Positions 13,598 to 22,134 of a DNA stretch of 64,000 nt are shown piece after piece. Positions within the stretch are counted from its first letter, which is position 1; every line of letters begins with the position of its first letter. The DNA is taken from NCBI GenBank assembly GCA_903840415.1, contig CAIMFY010000096.1, positions 1 through 64,000 of the forward strand, given 5' to 3'. This DNA is from an uncultured Opitutia bacterium. Lineage in GTDB: Bacteria; Verrucomicrobiota; Verrucomicrobiia; Opitutales; Opitutaceae. A program made the position numbers and the translations under genes. Under the pieces are notes generated by a model. The model was given only the letters and a program-made list of their open reading frames with translations. It did no database searches and was not told the origin of the DNA.

Positions 13598-13978
13598 ATG
13601 TCCTCTCCCGCCATTTCCGGCCAGCGCAGCGCGCGCAAGACCCAGATCGGTTTCGTTGCGAGCCGCTCGGGCGACAAGTCCGTCAAGGTCACTGTTGCCT
13701 ACAAGACGCCGCACCCACTTTACCAAAAAGTCGTCAACCGCCAGACGGTCCTTCATGTCCACGACGAGAAGAACGAGACCAAGGTCGGCGACAAGGTCGA
13801 GGTCATGGAGACCCGTCCGCTCAGCCGCCTGAAGCGCTGGCGCGTTGTGGGTATTGTCCAGAAAGCCGTCACCACCGATGCCGTCGCGATCTCCGAGACC
13901 GATGTCGCCGCGCTCGTGCCGACCAAGACCACCAAGCCCCTCGCTGCTCCCGCCGCCGCGCCCGCGCCGACGGCCTGA
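13598..13978 (+). CDS. rpsQ: 30S ribosomal protein S17
   Basis: S17, 126 aa; the core OB-fold (KTQIGFVASRSGDKSVKVTVAYKT ... VEVMETRPLSRLKRWRVV) is about 85 residues. The remaining ~35 residues form a tail that ends in an Ala/Pro-rich run (LAAPAAAPAPTA), likely disordered. Start context is cacccaccATG without a Shine-Dalgarno sequence. It is followed by rplN after 38 bp. Confidence 0.96.
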   Translation: MSSPAISGQRSARKTQIGFVASRSGDKSVKVTVAYKTPHPLYQKVVNRQTVLHVHDEKNETKVGDKVEVMETRPLSRLKRWRVVGIVQKAVTTDAVAISETDVAALVPTKTTKPLAAPAAAPAPTA

Positions 13979-14016
13979 GTCACCCTTAAACATCAACCAT
14001 CCTACGGAGGTCCGCC

Positions 14017-14382
14017 ATGATTCAACTGCGCTCCATTCTCGAAGTCGCCGATAACACCGGTGCCCGCCGTGCCGCCATGATCTCCAAAATGGGACAGATC
14101 ACCGACACCGCTGGCATTGGCGACATCATCACCGTCCACATCAAGCAAAGCTCCACCGAAGCCACCGTGAAAAAGGGCGAGGTCTGCAAGGCCGTCGTCG
14201 TCCGCACGAAGAAACCGGTCCGCCGTCCCGACGGCAGCTACCTGCGCTTTGACAGCAACGCCATCGTCATCATCGACGCGACGAACAACCCGAAAGGCAC
14301 CCGCATCTTCGGCCCCGTCGCCCGCGACCTACGAGCGAAGAACTTCATGAAGATCATCTCGCTCGCCCCGGAGGTTCTCTGA
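14017..14382 (+). CDS. rplN: 50S ribosomal protein L14
   Basis: L14, 121 aa, at the subunit interface. [19 protein letters not shown] is the standard start and ends with [19 protein letters not shown]. It has one of the best Shine-Dalgarno sequences in the window (ggaggt, about 6 bases before the ATG). rplX begins two bases after its stop, suggesting coupling. Confidence 0.98.
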   Translation: MIQLRSILEVADNTGARRAAMISKMGQITDTAGIGDIITVHIKQSSTEATVKKGEVCKAVVVRTKKPVRRPDGSYLRFDSNAIVIIDATNNPKGTRIFGPVARDLRAKNFMKIISLAPEVL

Positions 14383-14384
14383 TC

Positions 14385-14660
14385 ATGCAAAAATTTCACA
14401 TCAAACGCAACGACCTCGTCGTTGTCATCTCCGGTTCCCACAAGGGCAAGTCCGGCAAAGTGCTCGAAATTTTGCCCGCCAAGTCGCGCGCCCGCATCGA
14501 GGGCGTCGCGATGATGAAGCGCCACCTGAAGAAATCTCAGGAGCATCCTCAGGGCACTATCTCCGAGCGCGAAGGCTCGGTCCACATCTCCAATCTCATG
14601 CTCCAGTCGGTGTTCGACGCGAGCAAACGCAAGAAGCCGGCACCCGCCGCCACCGCCTAA
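14385..14660 (+). CDS. rplX: 50S ribosomal protein L24
   Basis: L24, 91 aa, an assembly initiator with a KOW motif (NDLVVVISGSHKGKSGKVLEI). The C-terminal part has HLKKSQEHPQGTISEREGSVHISN. It ends in a short KKPAPAATA tail. The GGAGGT at the end of rplN serves as its ribosome-binding site. Confidence 0.96.
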   Translation: MQKFHIKRNDLVVVISGSHKGKSGKVLEILPAKSRARIEGVAMMKRHLKKSQEHPQGTISEREGSVHISNLMLQSVFDASKRKKPAPAATA

Positions 14661-14707
14661 TCTAAACCACTCAACGCTTCCGGGTCGGAAATCCGGTTGC
14701 ACCGAAC

Positions 14708-15289
14708 ATGAGCTACGTCCCATCCCTCAAGAAACTCTACATCGAGCAAATCGTGCCCGAGCTGGTGAAAACCCGCGGCTACATGACTAAACACCAGGTG
14801 CCGAAGTTGGTGAAGATCAACCTGAACACCGGCATCGGCGCGGAAGCCGACAAGAACCAGATCGCCGACATCGCGCGCGACATGGGACTCATCGCTGGCC
14901 AGAAGCCGATCCTCAACAAGACCAAGCGCGCGATCGCGAACTTCAAGCTGAAGCCGAATCAGACGACCGGCTGCAGCGTCACTCTCCGCGGCCCTGCGAT
15001 GTGGGAATTCCTTTACCGCCTCCTCTCAGTGGCGCTCCCGACCATCCGCGACTTTCGCGGCGTCCCGTCGAAGCTCGACGGTCAGGGCAACTACACCCTC
15101 GGCATCACCGACTTCTCGATTTTCCCTGAGATCACCCTCGAAAACGTGAAGAAGACGATGGGCCTCGATATCACGATCGTCACCTCGGCCAACACCGACG
15201 ACGAAGCGCGCGAGTTGCTCAAGCTCCTCGGCATGCCCTTCCGCCGGATCGATCCTCAACCCGCGCAGCAGAAACCCACCGCCGCCTAA
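14708..15289 (+). CDS. rplE: 50S ribosomal protein L5
   Basis: L5, 193 aa, binds 5S rRNA and contacts P-site tRNA. Family segments: [62 protein letters not shown] and [21 protein letters not shown] Pro/Gln-rich tail of about ten residues ([12 protein letters not shown]) follows the core. The 47-bp gap before it contains an imperfect ccgg...ccgg hairpin. Confidence 0.97.
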   Translation: MSYVPSLKKLYIEQIVPELVKTRGYMTKHQVPKLVKINLNTGIGAEADKNQIADIARDMGLIAGQKPILNKTKRAIANFKLKPNQTTGCSVTLRGPAMWEFLYRLLSVALPTIRDFRGVPSKLDGQGNYTLGITDFSIFPEITLENVKKTMGLDITIVTSANTDDEARELLKLLGMPFRRIDPQPAQQKPTAA

Positions 15290-15302
15290 TTTTTCGCCGA
15301 CC

Positions 15303-15608
15303 ATGCCCAAGACCTCCGCCATCCAGCGCAATGAAAAGCGCAAGCGTCTCACCGCCAAGTTCGCTGCCGTCCGCGCCGAACTCAAGGCTGCCCTTAAGAA
15401 TCCCGCCACCACCGACGAGCAGTTCTTCGCTGCGCAGAAAAAGCTGCAGCAACTGCCGCGCAATTCGTCGGCCACGCGTATCCGCAACCGTTGTTCGCTG
15501 AGCGGTCGCCCGCGCGCCTACATTGGCAAGTTTGGCGTGTCCCGCATCACGTTCCGCGAACTCGCCCTCTCCGGCAAGATTCCGGGCGTCACCAAATCCT
15601 CCTGGTAA
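15303..15608 (+). CDS. rpsN: 30S ribosomal protein S14, zinc-independent type
   Basis: S14, 101 aa, the long form. The zinc-binding short form has two CxxC pairs; this one has a single cysteine in [28 protein letters not shown] and so belongs to the C-minus type. The C-terminus [11 protein letters not shown] is canonical. Located between rplE and rpsH as usual. Confidence 0.96.
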   Translation: MPKTSAIQRNEKRKRLTAKFAAVRAELKAALKNPATTDEQFFAAQKKLQQLPRNSSATRIRNRCSLSGRPRAYIGKFGVSRITFRELALSGKIPGVTKSSW

Positions 15609-15624
15609 TATTTTCCGGCCGCGG

Positions 15625-15659
15625 GGGTATATGCGCTGCAAGCGCATCGGATATGACCC
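15625..15659 (+). other. Hairpin between rpsN and rpsH
   Basis: A perfect 7-bp stem (atgcgct 15631-15637; agcgcat 15641-15647) with a 3-nt loop is extended by looser ggg/ccc pairing outside. No T-run follows. It sits in the 80-bp rpsN-rpsH gap and may be an RNA-processing or regulatory structure; in E. coli the S8 repressor site lies nearby at rplE, but I cannot show that this is an S8 site. Confidence 0.35.
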
Positions 15660-15688
15660 ACGGCCACCGCTAAAAAACAACATCCACC

Positions 15689-16081
15689 ATGACCGATCCG
15701 ATTAGTGACCTCCTCACGCGCCTCCGCAATGCGGGCAAAGCGCGCCTCGAAGATTGCGTGATTCCGCACTCCACCCTCAAGGAGGCCATTGCGGTCATCC
15801 TCAAGGTCGAAGGCTACATCAGCGACCACACCAACAGCGTCGACGCCGCGGGCCACAAGACCCTCGTCGTGAAAATGAAGTATGTCGACGGCGCCCCCGC
15901 CATCACCGGCATCACGCGCGTTTCCTCGCCCGGCCGCCGCCTCTACTTTCGCTACACCGAAATCCCGCGCGTGCTCAACGGACTCGGCATCGGCATTGTC
16001 TCCACTTCCCGCGGCCTGATGAAGGACGCTGACTGCCGCCGCAACAAGGCCGGCGGCGAACTGATCTGCAACGTCTGGTAA
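15689..16081 (+). CDS. rpsH: 30S ribosomal protein S8
   Basis: S8, 130 aa, binds the central domain of 16S rRNA and represses the spc operon in E. coli. Segments MTDPISDLLTRLRNAGKARL, ITRVSSPGRRLYFRYTEIPRVLNGLGI and the GIVSTSRGLMKDADCRRNKAGGELICNVW end are typical. Start context catccaccATG, without a Shine-Dalgarno sequence. Confidence 0.97.
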   Translation: MTDPISDLLTRLRNAGKARLEDCVIPHSTLKEAIAVILKVEGYISDHTNSVDAAGHKTLVVKMKYVDGAPAITGITRVSSPGRRLYFRYTEIPRVLNGLGIGIVSTSRGLMKDADCRRNKAGGELICNVW

Positions 16082-16103
16082 CTGGCCACCGCCACTTTTC
16101 AAA

Positions 16104-16643
16104 ATGAGCCGCATCGGCAAACAACCCGTTATCATCCCCGACAAGGTCAAAGTCACCGTCAACGGCGACACCGTCCTCGTCGAGGGTCCCAAGGGCAAAG
16201 TCTCCAAACTTTTCGCACCCGTCGTCAAAGTCACCGTCGCCGACAAGAAGGTCGTCGTCTCGCCGACGGAGGATCAGAGCCGCTTCGCGAAAGCGATGTA
16301 TGGCACTGTCCGTTCGGTGATCGCCGGCATGGTGAAGGGCGTCTCTGAAGGCTACGTCAAGGAGCTCGAAATCCAAGGCGTCGGCTTCAAGGCCAACCTC
16401 AAGGGCAGCAAGCTCGACCTCGCGCTCGGTTACTCGCACCCGATCCTTCACGACATCCCCGAGGGCATCAAAGTCACCGTCACCGATCAGACGAAGCTGA
16501 AGATCGAGGGCGCGGACAAGCAACTCGTCGGTCAAGTCACCGCGGAAATCCGCGCATATTATCCGCCGGAGCCTTACAAGGGCAAGGGCGTCCGCATCGT
16601 CGGCGAGCGTGTTCGCCGCAAAGAAGGCAAGACCGTCGCCTAA
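16104..16643 (+). CDS. rplF: 50S ribosomal protein L6
   Basis: L6, 179 aa, near the sarcin-ricin loop. Begins MSRIGKQPVIIPDKVKV; contains ALGYSHPILHDIPEGIKV and the C-terminal signature PPEPYKGKGVRIVGERVRRKEGKTVA. Normal length and position between rpsH and rplR. Confidence 0.97.
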   Translation: MSRIGKQPVIIPDKVKVTVNGDTVLVEGPKGKVSKLFAPVVKVTVADKKVVVSPTEDQSRFAKAMYGTVRSVIAGMVKGVSEGYVKELEIQGVGFKANLKGSKLDLALGYSHPILHDIPEGIKVTVTDQTKLKIEGADKQLVGQVTAEIRAYYPPEPYKGKGVRIVGERVRRKEGKTVA

Positions 16644-16672
16644 CCCTCACCAACCTTTTCAGGGTCTATCCC

Positions 16673-17032
16673 ATGAGCACTTCCAAAGCTATCCTCCTCC
16701 AGAAACGCCGCTGGAGAATCCGCAAGAAAGTCAACGGCACCGCCGTCCGTCCGCGTCTCTGCGTTCGCTTCACCTCGAAGCACGTTTATGCGCAGGCGAT
16801 CAACGACGACACGGGCACGACGCTCGTTTTCCTCAGCAGCCTCGATGCCGAACTGCGCAAGCAAAAGCTCAAGGCCAACCTCGCCAGCGCGAAAGTGCTC
16901 GGCGTTGCCTTTGCTCTCAAGGCCAAGGCCACCGGCATCGCCTCGGTCGTGTTCGACCGCAGCGGCGCTCCGTATCACGGTAAAGTCAAAGTATTCGCCG
17001 ACGCCGCCCGCGAAGGTGGACTCCAATTCTAA
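16673..17032 (+). CDS. rplR: 50S ribosomal protein L18
   Basis: L18, 119 aa, binds 5S rRNA with L5. Segments: [34 protein letters not shown], and [30 protein letters not shown] at the end. Seven bases separate it from the rpsE start. Confidence 0.97.
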   Translation: MSTSKAILLQKRRWRIRKKVNGTAVRPRLCVRFTSKHVYAQAINDDTGTTLVFLSSLDAELRKQKLKANLASAKVLGVAFALKAKATGIASVVFDRSGAPYHGKVKVFADAAREGGLQF

Positions 17033-17039
17033 AAACTGC

Positions 17040-17714
17040 ATGAGCACCGAACCCACTTCCGCTCCCGATACCGTCACGCCCGCTGCTCCTGAAGCTGCTG
17101 CTCCGGCCGCCGCTCCCGAGGCCGCCGCTGCGCCGCACCGTGAGCAACGCGCCCCCCGCCAGTTCAATCGTGGCGGCCAGGGTGGCAATCGCGGCCCCGG
17201 CGGCAATCGCGGCCCGCGCCGCGACAACCGCGACAAAAAAGAAGAAGGCGACGGCCCGTCGATGATCGAGAAGGTCGTCTTCATCAACCGCTGCGCCAAA
17301 GTCGTGAAGGGCGGACGCCGCTTTTCCTTTGCCGCGCTCGCTGTGGTCGGCGACGGCAAGGGCCGCGTCGGCATCGGCTACGGCAAGGCCAACGAAGTGC
17401 CCGACGCCATCAAGAAGGGCACGGCCAACGCGCACAAGCACCTCGTCACCGTGAAGCTCAAGGGCGACACGATCCCTCACGACGTGATGGGGCAATACGA
17501 CGGTGGTCGCGTGATGCTGAAGCCGGCGTCTCCCGGCACCGGCCTGATCGCTGGTGGCGGCGTGCGCGCGGTCCTCGAAGCCGCGGGCGTGAAGAACATT
17601 CTCACGAAGTCAATGGGATCCTCGAATCACATTGCAGTCGTGCATGCCACGCTCAACGGCCTGCTCCAACTCCGTCTCGCCGAGAATATCGCGAACGTCC
17701 GCAAGATCACCTGA
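17040..17714 (+). CDS. rpsE: 30S ribosomal protein S5 with long N-terminal tail
   Basis: S5, 224 aa against ~167 in E. coli. The conserved core begins near residue 75 ([23 protein letters not shown]) and includes [16 protein letters not shown] and [20 protein letters not shown]. Residues 1-40 are Ala/Pro/Glu-rich, and 41-70 are Gly/Asn/Arg-rich with RGG/RGP repeats, resembling a disordered RNA-binding tail. The ATG at 17040 is chosen because it lies 7 bp past the rplR stop; the frame is open further upstream inside rplR. The next gene is rplO; rpmD (L30), normally between them, is absent. Confidence 0.95.
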   Translation: MSTEPTSAPDTVTPAAPEAAAPAAAPEAAAAPHREQRAPRQFNRGGQGGNRGPGGNRGPRRDNRDKKEEGDGPSMIEKVVFINRCAKVVKGGRRFSFAALAVVGDGKGRVGIGYGKANEVPDAIKKGTANAHKHLVTVKLKGDTIPHDVMGQYDGGRVMLKPASPGTGLIAGGGVRAVLEAAGVKNILTKSMGSSNHIAVVHATLNGLLQLRLAENIANVRKIT

Positions 17715-17791
17715 GTTAGCCTTTCCGAAAAATAATCCGAGTCGCGCGCCACCGGTCGGTGTTGCGCGGCGCCCCCCACTAGGAACACCAC

Positions 17792-18238
17792 ATGAAACTT
17801 CACGAACTCAAGAACGTTAAAGGTGCCGTGCACCGCAAGAAGCGCGTCGGCTGCGGCGAAGGCGGCGGCCATGGCAAGACCTCCGGTCGCGGTGGCAAGG
17901 GCCAGACCGCGCGCTCCGGCAGCAGCATCCGCCCCGGTTTCGAAGGCGGCCAGATGCCCCTTTATCGCAAGCTTCCGCACCGCGGATTCAACAACTATAA
18001 TCATCGCACTGAGCTGGCCGTCCTGAATGTCGGCGACCTCGCTGCGCTCGATGCCAGTGTAACCGAGGTCAACGCTACCGCGCTCGCCGCGGCTGGGCTC
18101 ATCCGCGGCGGTGAAACGACCGTCAAGATTCTTGGTGACGGCGAACTCGCCCGCGCGCTCAAGGTTACCGCCGCAAAATTCTCCGAATCCGCCAAGGCCA
18201 AGATCGAGAAGGCCGGCGGCTCGGCCATCGTCGGCTAA
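17792..18238 (+). CDS. rplO: 50S ribosomal protein L15
   Basis: L15, 148 aa. MKLHELKNVKGAVHRKKRVGCGEGGGHGKTSGRGGKGQ is the glycine-rich N-terminus; GFEGGQMPLYRKLPHRGFNN follows. It lies 77 bp after rpsE, a gap that contains an imperfect GC-rich hairpin (about 17742-17768) but no room for rpmD. Ten bases separate it from secY. Confidence 0.97.
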   Translation: MKLHELKNVKGAVHRKKRVGCGEGGGHGKTSGRGGKGQTARSGSSIRPGFEGGQMPLYRKLPHRGFNNYNHRTELAVLNVGDLAALDASVTEVNATALAAAGLIRGGETTVKILGDGELARALKVTAAKFSESAKAKIEKAGGSAIVG

Positions 18239-18248
18239 AGCCCACGCC

Positions 18249-19754
18249 ATGTTTTCTGCGTTTACCAATTCGCTGAAGATTCCCGAGCTTCGCTCGCGCA
18301 TCTTCTACACGCTGTCGCTGCTGTTCGTGGCGCGCGTGGCCGCGCACATTCCGCTGCCCGGCATCAATCCGAAACCGCTGCAGGATTTCTTCGCCGACCA
18401 GTCGTCGGGTGGCGCCAGCGCGCTCATGGGCCTCTACAACATGTTCACCGGCGGCGCCCTCATCAAGGGTGCCGTTGCGGCGCTGGGCATCATGCCCTAC
18501 ATCAGCTCGTCGATCATTTTTCAGCTGATGACGGCAGTGGTGCCGAGCCTCAGCCGCCTGCAGCAAGAAGGTGACGTCGGTCGCCAGAAGCTCACGCAAT
18601 ACACCCGCTACGCCACGGTGCTTATCTGCCTCATCCAGGGCACGCTGCTCCTCCTCGCGCTCAACAATCCCCAGCAGCTTTTTTCGGGCTACGACATGGC
18701 CCGCTACGGTCCGATCGTGATCGTGAACAAATGGAGCTTCATCGTCACCTCTGTTATCTTCATGACGGCGGGCACCATGTTGCTGATGTGGCTCGGTGAA
18801 CAGATCACGCAGCGAGGTATCGGCAACGGCGTCTCACTTCTCATCACCATCGGTATCTTGCAGGACATCCCTGGCGCGGCCGCCGCGACCTACCGATTGT
18901 TCTTCAAGCCAGTCGGCACCGGCCCGAGCCTTGGCCTGCCGCAGGCCGCGATCATGATCGCGCTCTTTATCACTGTTACGATGGGCATCATCGCGGTCGT
19001 GCAGGGCCAGCGAAAAATTCCGGTCCAATACGCCAAGCGCGTTGTCGGCAACAAAGTCATGGGTGGCCAGAGTTCGTTCCTCCCCCTCAAGGTCAACTAC
19101 TCCGGCGTCATGCCCGTCATCTTCGCGAGCGCGATCCTGCTCTTTCCCCAGCAGATTTTCTCGTGGGTCGGCGTCACGTATCGCTTGAAGTTCCTTACTG
19201 ACATTTCACAGGACCTTCTCCGTGGCAGCTTCTACTACTATTTCTTCTACACCTCGCTGATCCTGTTCTTCAGCTATTTCTGGGTGTCCGTCATGTTCAA
19301 ACCGATCCAGATCGCCGACGATCTGAAGAAATACGGTGGTTACGTCCCTGGTGTTCGCCCCGGCGAGCCGACCGCGCAGTTTCTCGACTTCATCATGACG
19401 CGCCTGACTTTGGCGGGTGCGCTCTTCCTGACGATTATTGCGGTCATGCCTGACGTGCTCCTCTTCGAACTCAACGTCCCACCCCGCATCGCCTACTTCT
19501 TCGGTGGCACTGGCATGTTGATCACTGTCGGCGTCATCCTCGACACGATGCGGCAGATTGAGACTTTCCTCTTGCAGCGCCACTACGACGGTTTCTTGAA
19601 AAAGGGCCGGATCCGCGCGCGGAGCGCCAACCCGCAGCAGGGCATGACCGGCGAAGCATTGAGCACTGACGCCGTGATGAAAATTGCCCTCCCGATGCTC
19701 GGATTGCTCCTTTTGGGCACCAGCATCTGGGCTTACAAGCTGCTGGTTAAATAG
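18249..19754 (+). CDS. secY: Preprotein translocase subunit SecY
   Basis: The channel subunit of the Sec translocon, inner membrane, 501 aa against 443 in E. coli. Family motifs are present: RVAAHIPLPGI, MPYISSSIIFQL, YARKR-equivalent VQYAKRVVG, and KYGGYVPGVRPGEPT. Ten membrane segments are expected by ~residue 440. After the usual end (RHYDGFLKKGRIRARS) about 50 residues follow, with a hydrophobic stretch (IALPMLGLLLLGTSIWAYKLLV) that reads as an eleventh membrane segment. The start is the ATG at 18249, giving MFSAFTNSLKIPELRSRIFYT; the frame is open upstream inside rplO. Confidence 0.96.
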   Translation: MFSAFTNSLKIPELRSRIFYTLSLLFVARVAAHIPLPGINPKPLQDFFADQSSGGASALMGLYNMFTGGALIKGAVAALGIMPYISSSIIFQLMTAVVPSLSRLQQEGDVGRQKLTQYTRYATVLICLIQGTLLLLALNNPQQLFSGYDMARYGPIVIVNKWSFIVTSVIFMTAGTMLLMWLGEQITQRGIGNGVSLLITIGILQDIPGAAAATYRLFFKPVGTGPSLGLPQAAIMIALFITVTMGIIAVVQGQRKIPVQYAKRVVGNKVMGGQSSFLPLKVNYSGVMPVIFASAILLFPQQIFSWVGVTYRLKFLTDISQDLLRGSFYYYFFYTSLILFFSYFWVSVMFKPIQIADDLKKYGGYVPGVRPGEPTAQFLDFIMTRLTLAGALFLTIIAVMPDVLLFELNVPPRIAYFFGGTGMLITVGVILDTMRQIETFLLQRHYDGFLKKGRIRARSANPQQGMTGEALSTDAVMKIALPMLGLLLLGTSIWAYKLLVK

Positions 19755-19772
19755 TTCTTTACTCGGGTCGCG

Positions 19773-20204
19773 ATGACCCCCATCAACGACCTTTTCACGC
19801 GTTTCGGCCCTCCGGCCAAAACGAAGTTCCTTCTCCTCGGTTCACCCGATTTTCACTCTGAAAACCTGATGAACTGGGTCCGTTCTTTGAATCTTGAGCA
19901 CGTCTCTCCGTTCGCCTTGAAAGGGCCGGAGATTTCGCGCCGCCCGGCCTCGGCCGCGGCGGAGGAAGCCCACCGGCTGGCGCTGATGCGCCGCTGGTTC
20001 TTCGCGCGCAAACCTGATGCGGGTTTTGTCCTCACGGACTTCCCGGCTACGCTGCTCCAAGCTCTGGTGTTAGACGAATGGCTCGATGCCCGCGACGAAG
20101 CGCTCAGCGCTGTAGTTGTCGCCGGCCCTGGCTCCTCCGAGTCCGTCGTCTCCCACTATCGCACACTCGGCCTCCTCGTTGAGGCCAGTGAACTCGCCGC
20201 ATGA
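19773..20204 (+). CDS. Degenerate adenylate kinase (predicted inactive) in the adk position
   Basis: A 143-aa protein in the slot between secY and map where adk normally lies. It aligns by eye to adenylate kinase along its length but with key losses. KFLLLGSPDFHSEN (18-31) corresponds to the P-loop GxPGxGKGT, with the lysine (S29) and two glycines (D26, H28) replaced. GFVLTDFPAT (84-93) corresponds to GFLLDGFPRT, with the catalytic arginine replaced by A92. SHYRTLGLLVEAS matches the C-terminal YYRxxGLLxEVD segment, but the whole LID domain between is missing. The frame is intact and its stop overlaps the map start (ATGA), so it looks maintained rather than decayed. A regulatory or structural role is possible; catalysis is unlikely. 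Confidence 0.75.
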   Translation: MTPINDLFTRFGPPAKTKFLLLGSPDFHSENLMNWVRSLNLEHVSPFALKGPEISRRPASAAAEEAHRLALMRRWFFARKPDAGFVLTDFPATLLQALVLDEWLDARDEALSAVVVAGPGSSESVVSHYRTLGLLVEASELAA

Positions 20205-20992
20205 CGATCCCGATTAAAGATAAAATCGGCATCGCCAAAATGCGCGAGGCGTGCGCCATCGCCGCCACGGTGCTTGAAAACCTCAAGCCCCTCGTGCGGC
20301 CCGGCGTCACGACGCAAGACTTGGAAGAGGCCGGCCGCGATTGGATCGCCCGCCTCGGAGCCCGAAGCGCCTGTTATGGCTACCAGCACGGTTCGCGCCG
20401 CTACCCGGCGCACACCTGCATCTCGGTGAACGACGAAGTGGTGCATGGCATCCCGTCCTTCAAGCGAGTCCTCCGCGATGGTGACATCGTTTCGCTCGAC
20501 ATCGTCGTCTCGCACGACGGCTACATCGGCGACAATGCGTTCACCGTTCCCGTCGGCACCGTTTCGCCCGCCATCGAAAAACTCCTCCGCCTCACGCGCG
20601 AGGCCCTCGATCTCGGTGTGAAGCAGGCCCTCGTGGGAAATCGCATTGGCGACATCTCCGCGGCGGTTCAGCAGTTCGTCGAAGCGAATGGTTTCAGCGT
20701 CGTCCGCGACATGGTCGGCCACGGGGTCGGCGTCGCGATGCACGAGCCGCCCGAAATCCCGAACTTCGGCCGCAAAGGCACCGGCGACAAAATCCGCGCC
20801 GGAATGACCCTCGCGATCGAGCCGATGGTCAACCTCGGCGCCTACAAGACGAAGACGCTCTCCGATGGCTGGACGATTGTGACGGCGGACGGATCGCCCT
20901 CCGCGCACTTCGAACACACCGTCCTCACCACCGAACGCGGTCCCGAAATCCTCACCATCCCGCGCCCCGTGTCCGCTCAAGCCTCCGCCTGA
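20201..20992 (+). CDS. map: Methionine aminopeptidase type I
   Basis: Removes N-terminal methionine from nascent proteins; 263 aa, cytosolic dinuclear metalloenzyme. All five metal ligands are visible: the aspartates in SLDIVV and GDNAFT, the histidine in GHGVG, and the glutamates in LAIEPMV and FEHTVL. The ATG overlaps the upstream stop by 4 bases. rpsM follows after 51 bp; infA and rpmJ, which commonly lie here, are absent. Confidence 0.97.
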   Translation: MTIPIKDKIGIAKMREACAIAATVLENLKPLVRPGVTTQDLEEAGRDWIARLGARSACYGYQHGSRRYPAHTCISVNDEVVHGIPSFKRVLRDGDIVSLDIVVSHDGYIGDNAFTVPVGTVSPAIEKLLRLTREALDLGVKQALVGNRIGDISAAVQQFVEANGFSVVRDMVGHGVGVAMHEPPEIPNFGRKGTGDKIRAGMTLAIEPMVNLGAYKTKTLSDGWTIVTADGSPSAHFEHTVLTTERGPEILTIPRPVSAQASA

Positions 20993-21004
20993 AATTTTCC
21001 GATT

Positions 21005-21032
21005 CTCTCAACTCTCAACTAACAACTCTCAA
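21005..21032 (+). repeat. Short direct repeat ctctcaa upstream of rpsM
   Basis: Three copies of ctctcaa (21005-21011, 21012-21018, 21026-21032) in the map-rpsM gap. The region is purine-poor with no Shine-Dalgarno sequence. Function unknown; possibly an unstructured ribosome-entry leader. Confidence 0.5.
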
Positions 21033-21043
21033 CCTAAACCAAC

Positions 21044-21433
21044 ATGCCACGCCTCCTCGGTGTCGAAATCCCCGCGAAAAAGAAAGTCGCGTATTCCCTC
21101 CGTTACATCAACGGCATCGGTCCCACCCGGGCCGATCTCCTCGTGAAAGAAGCCGGACTCAACCCCGACATGCGCGCGCAGGATCTCACGGAAGAACAGC
21201 TCAATAAGATTCTTCACCTCATCACTGAGCACAAATGGGTGCTCGAAGGTGACCTTCGCCGCGACATCGCGGCTAACCTCAAGCGCCTTCAGGCGATCAA
21301 TTGCTACCGTGGCATCCGCCACCGCCGCGGTCTCCCGGTCCGCGGCCAGCGCACCAGCACCAACGCTCGCACCCGCAAGGGCCCGCGCAAGACCGTTGGC
21401 GTCACCAAGGCCGCCGCGCCCGAGAAATCTTAA
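21044..21433 (+). CDS. rpsM: 30S ribosomal protein S13
   Basis: S13, 129 aa, in the head of the 30S, contacting the P-site tRNA and L5. Segments: [57 protein letters not shown]. Only the end (TKAAAPEKS) is a short extension. Start context aaccaacATG. Confidence 0.98.
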   Translation: MPRLLGVEIPAKKKVAYSLRYINGIGPTRADLLVKEAGLNPDMRAQDLTEEQLNKILHLITEHKWVLEGDLRRDIAANLKRLQAINCYRGIRHRRGLPVRGQRTSTNARTRKGPRKTVGVTKAAAPEKS

Positions 21434-21445
21434 TCCCACATCTCC

Positions 21446-22087
21446 ATGTCCGAAGAAAAGTCCGCTCCCAAGAAAGAGAAACCCGCGAAGCCCGTCGCCG
21501 CTGGCGCGCCCGACGCTGCTGCTGCTACCCCGGCCGAGAAGAAGGCGAAGGGCCTCAAGGCCGCGGCTGATGCCGCCGCCGCTGCTGAAGGTGCCGCTGT
21601 TGGCGGCGCGCCGAAAGCCGCCGCTCCATCGGACAAGCCGGTCGAAATGATCGGTGGCGTCGCCAAGCAACCCACCGCCGAAGATCTGCTCAAGGAAGAA
21701 CTCGGCACGATCAAGGTGCGCAAGGCCAAGGGATCGAAGAACGTCACCTCCGGTTACGCCAACGTCCTCGCGTCCTTCAACAATACGATCGTTTCGATCA
21801 CCGACCACAAGGGCGCGGTCATCGCGTGGTCGAGCGCTGGCAAGTGCAACTTCCGCGGCTCCCGCAAATCCACCGCTTACGCCGCGCAAGTCGTCGCACA
21901 GGACGCCGCCCGCAACGCGATGTCACACGGTCTAAAGGATATTCAGATTCGTGTCTCCGGTCCCGGCCTTGGCCGCGACTCCGCCATCCGCGCGCTGCAG
22001 GCCATCGGCCTCGAAATCACCTCGATCGTCGACGTCACGCCGATTCCGCACAACGGCTGCCGTCCGCGGAAACGCCGTCGCGTCTAA
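21446..22087 (+). CDS. rpsK: 30S ribosomal protein S11 with long N-terminal tail
   Basis: S11, 213 aa against ~129 usually. The conserved domain starts near residue 90-100 and contains [34 protein letters not shown] and [16 protein letters not shown]. The first ~88 residues are an Ala/Lys/Pro-rich, histone-H1-like tail, with no homology I recognise. A possible internal start is not supported: the only later methionine before the core (M68) still leaves a 20-residue leader. Twelve bases separate it from rpsM. Confidence 0.95.
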   Translation: MSEEKSAPKKEKPAKPVAAGAPDAAAATPAEKKAKGLKAAADAAAAAEGAAVGGAPKAAAPSDKPVEMIGGVAKQPTAEDLLKEELGTIKVRKAKGSKNVTSGYANVLASFNNTIVSITDHKGAVIAWSSAGKCNFRGSRKSTAYAAQVVAQDAARNAMSHGLKDIQIRVSGPGLGRDSAIRALQAIGLEITSIVDVTPIPHNGCRPRKRRRV

Positions 22088-22134
22088 TCGCGTTTCGCGT
22101 TTATCAACCATAATTTTTAAAATCACCCTTTACC

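Noticed and set aside
19773-20204. Pseudo-Adk as a frameshifted adk
   Set aside because: The frame is continuous, ends in an ATGA overlap with map, and the missing LID is an internal deletion; no LID-coding sequence is found in the other frames nearby.
20993-21043. Possible rpmJ or infA in the map-rpsM gap
   Set aside because: Only 51 bp, made mainly of ctctcaa repeats; too short for either gene.
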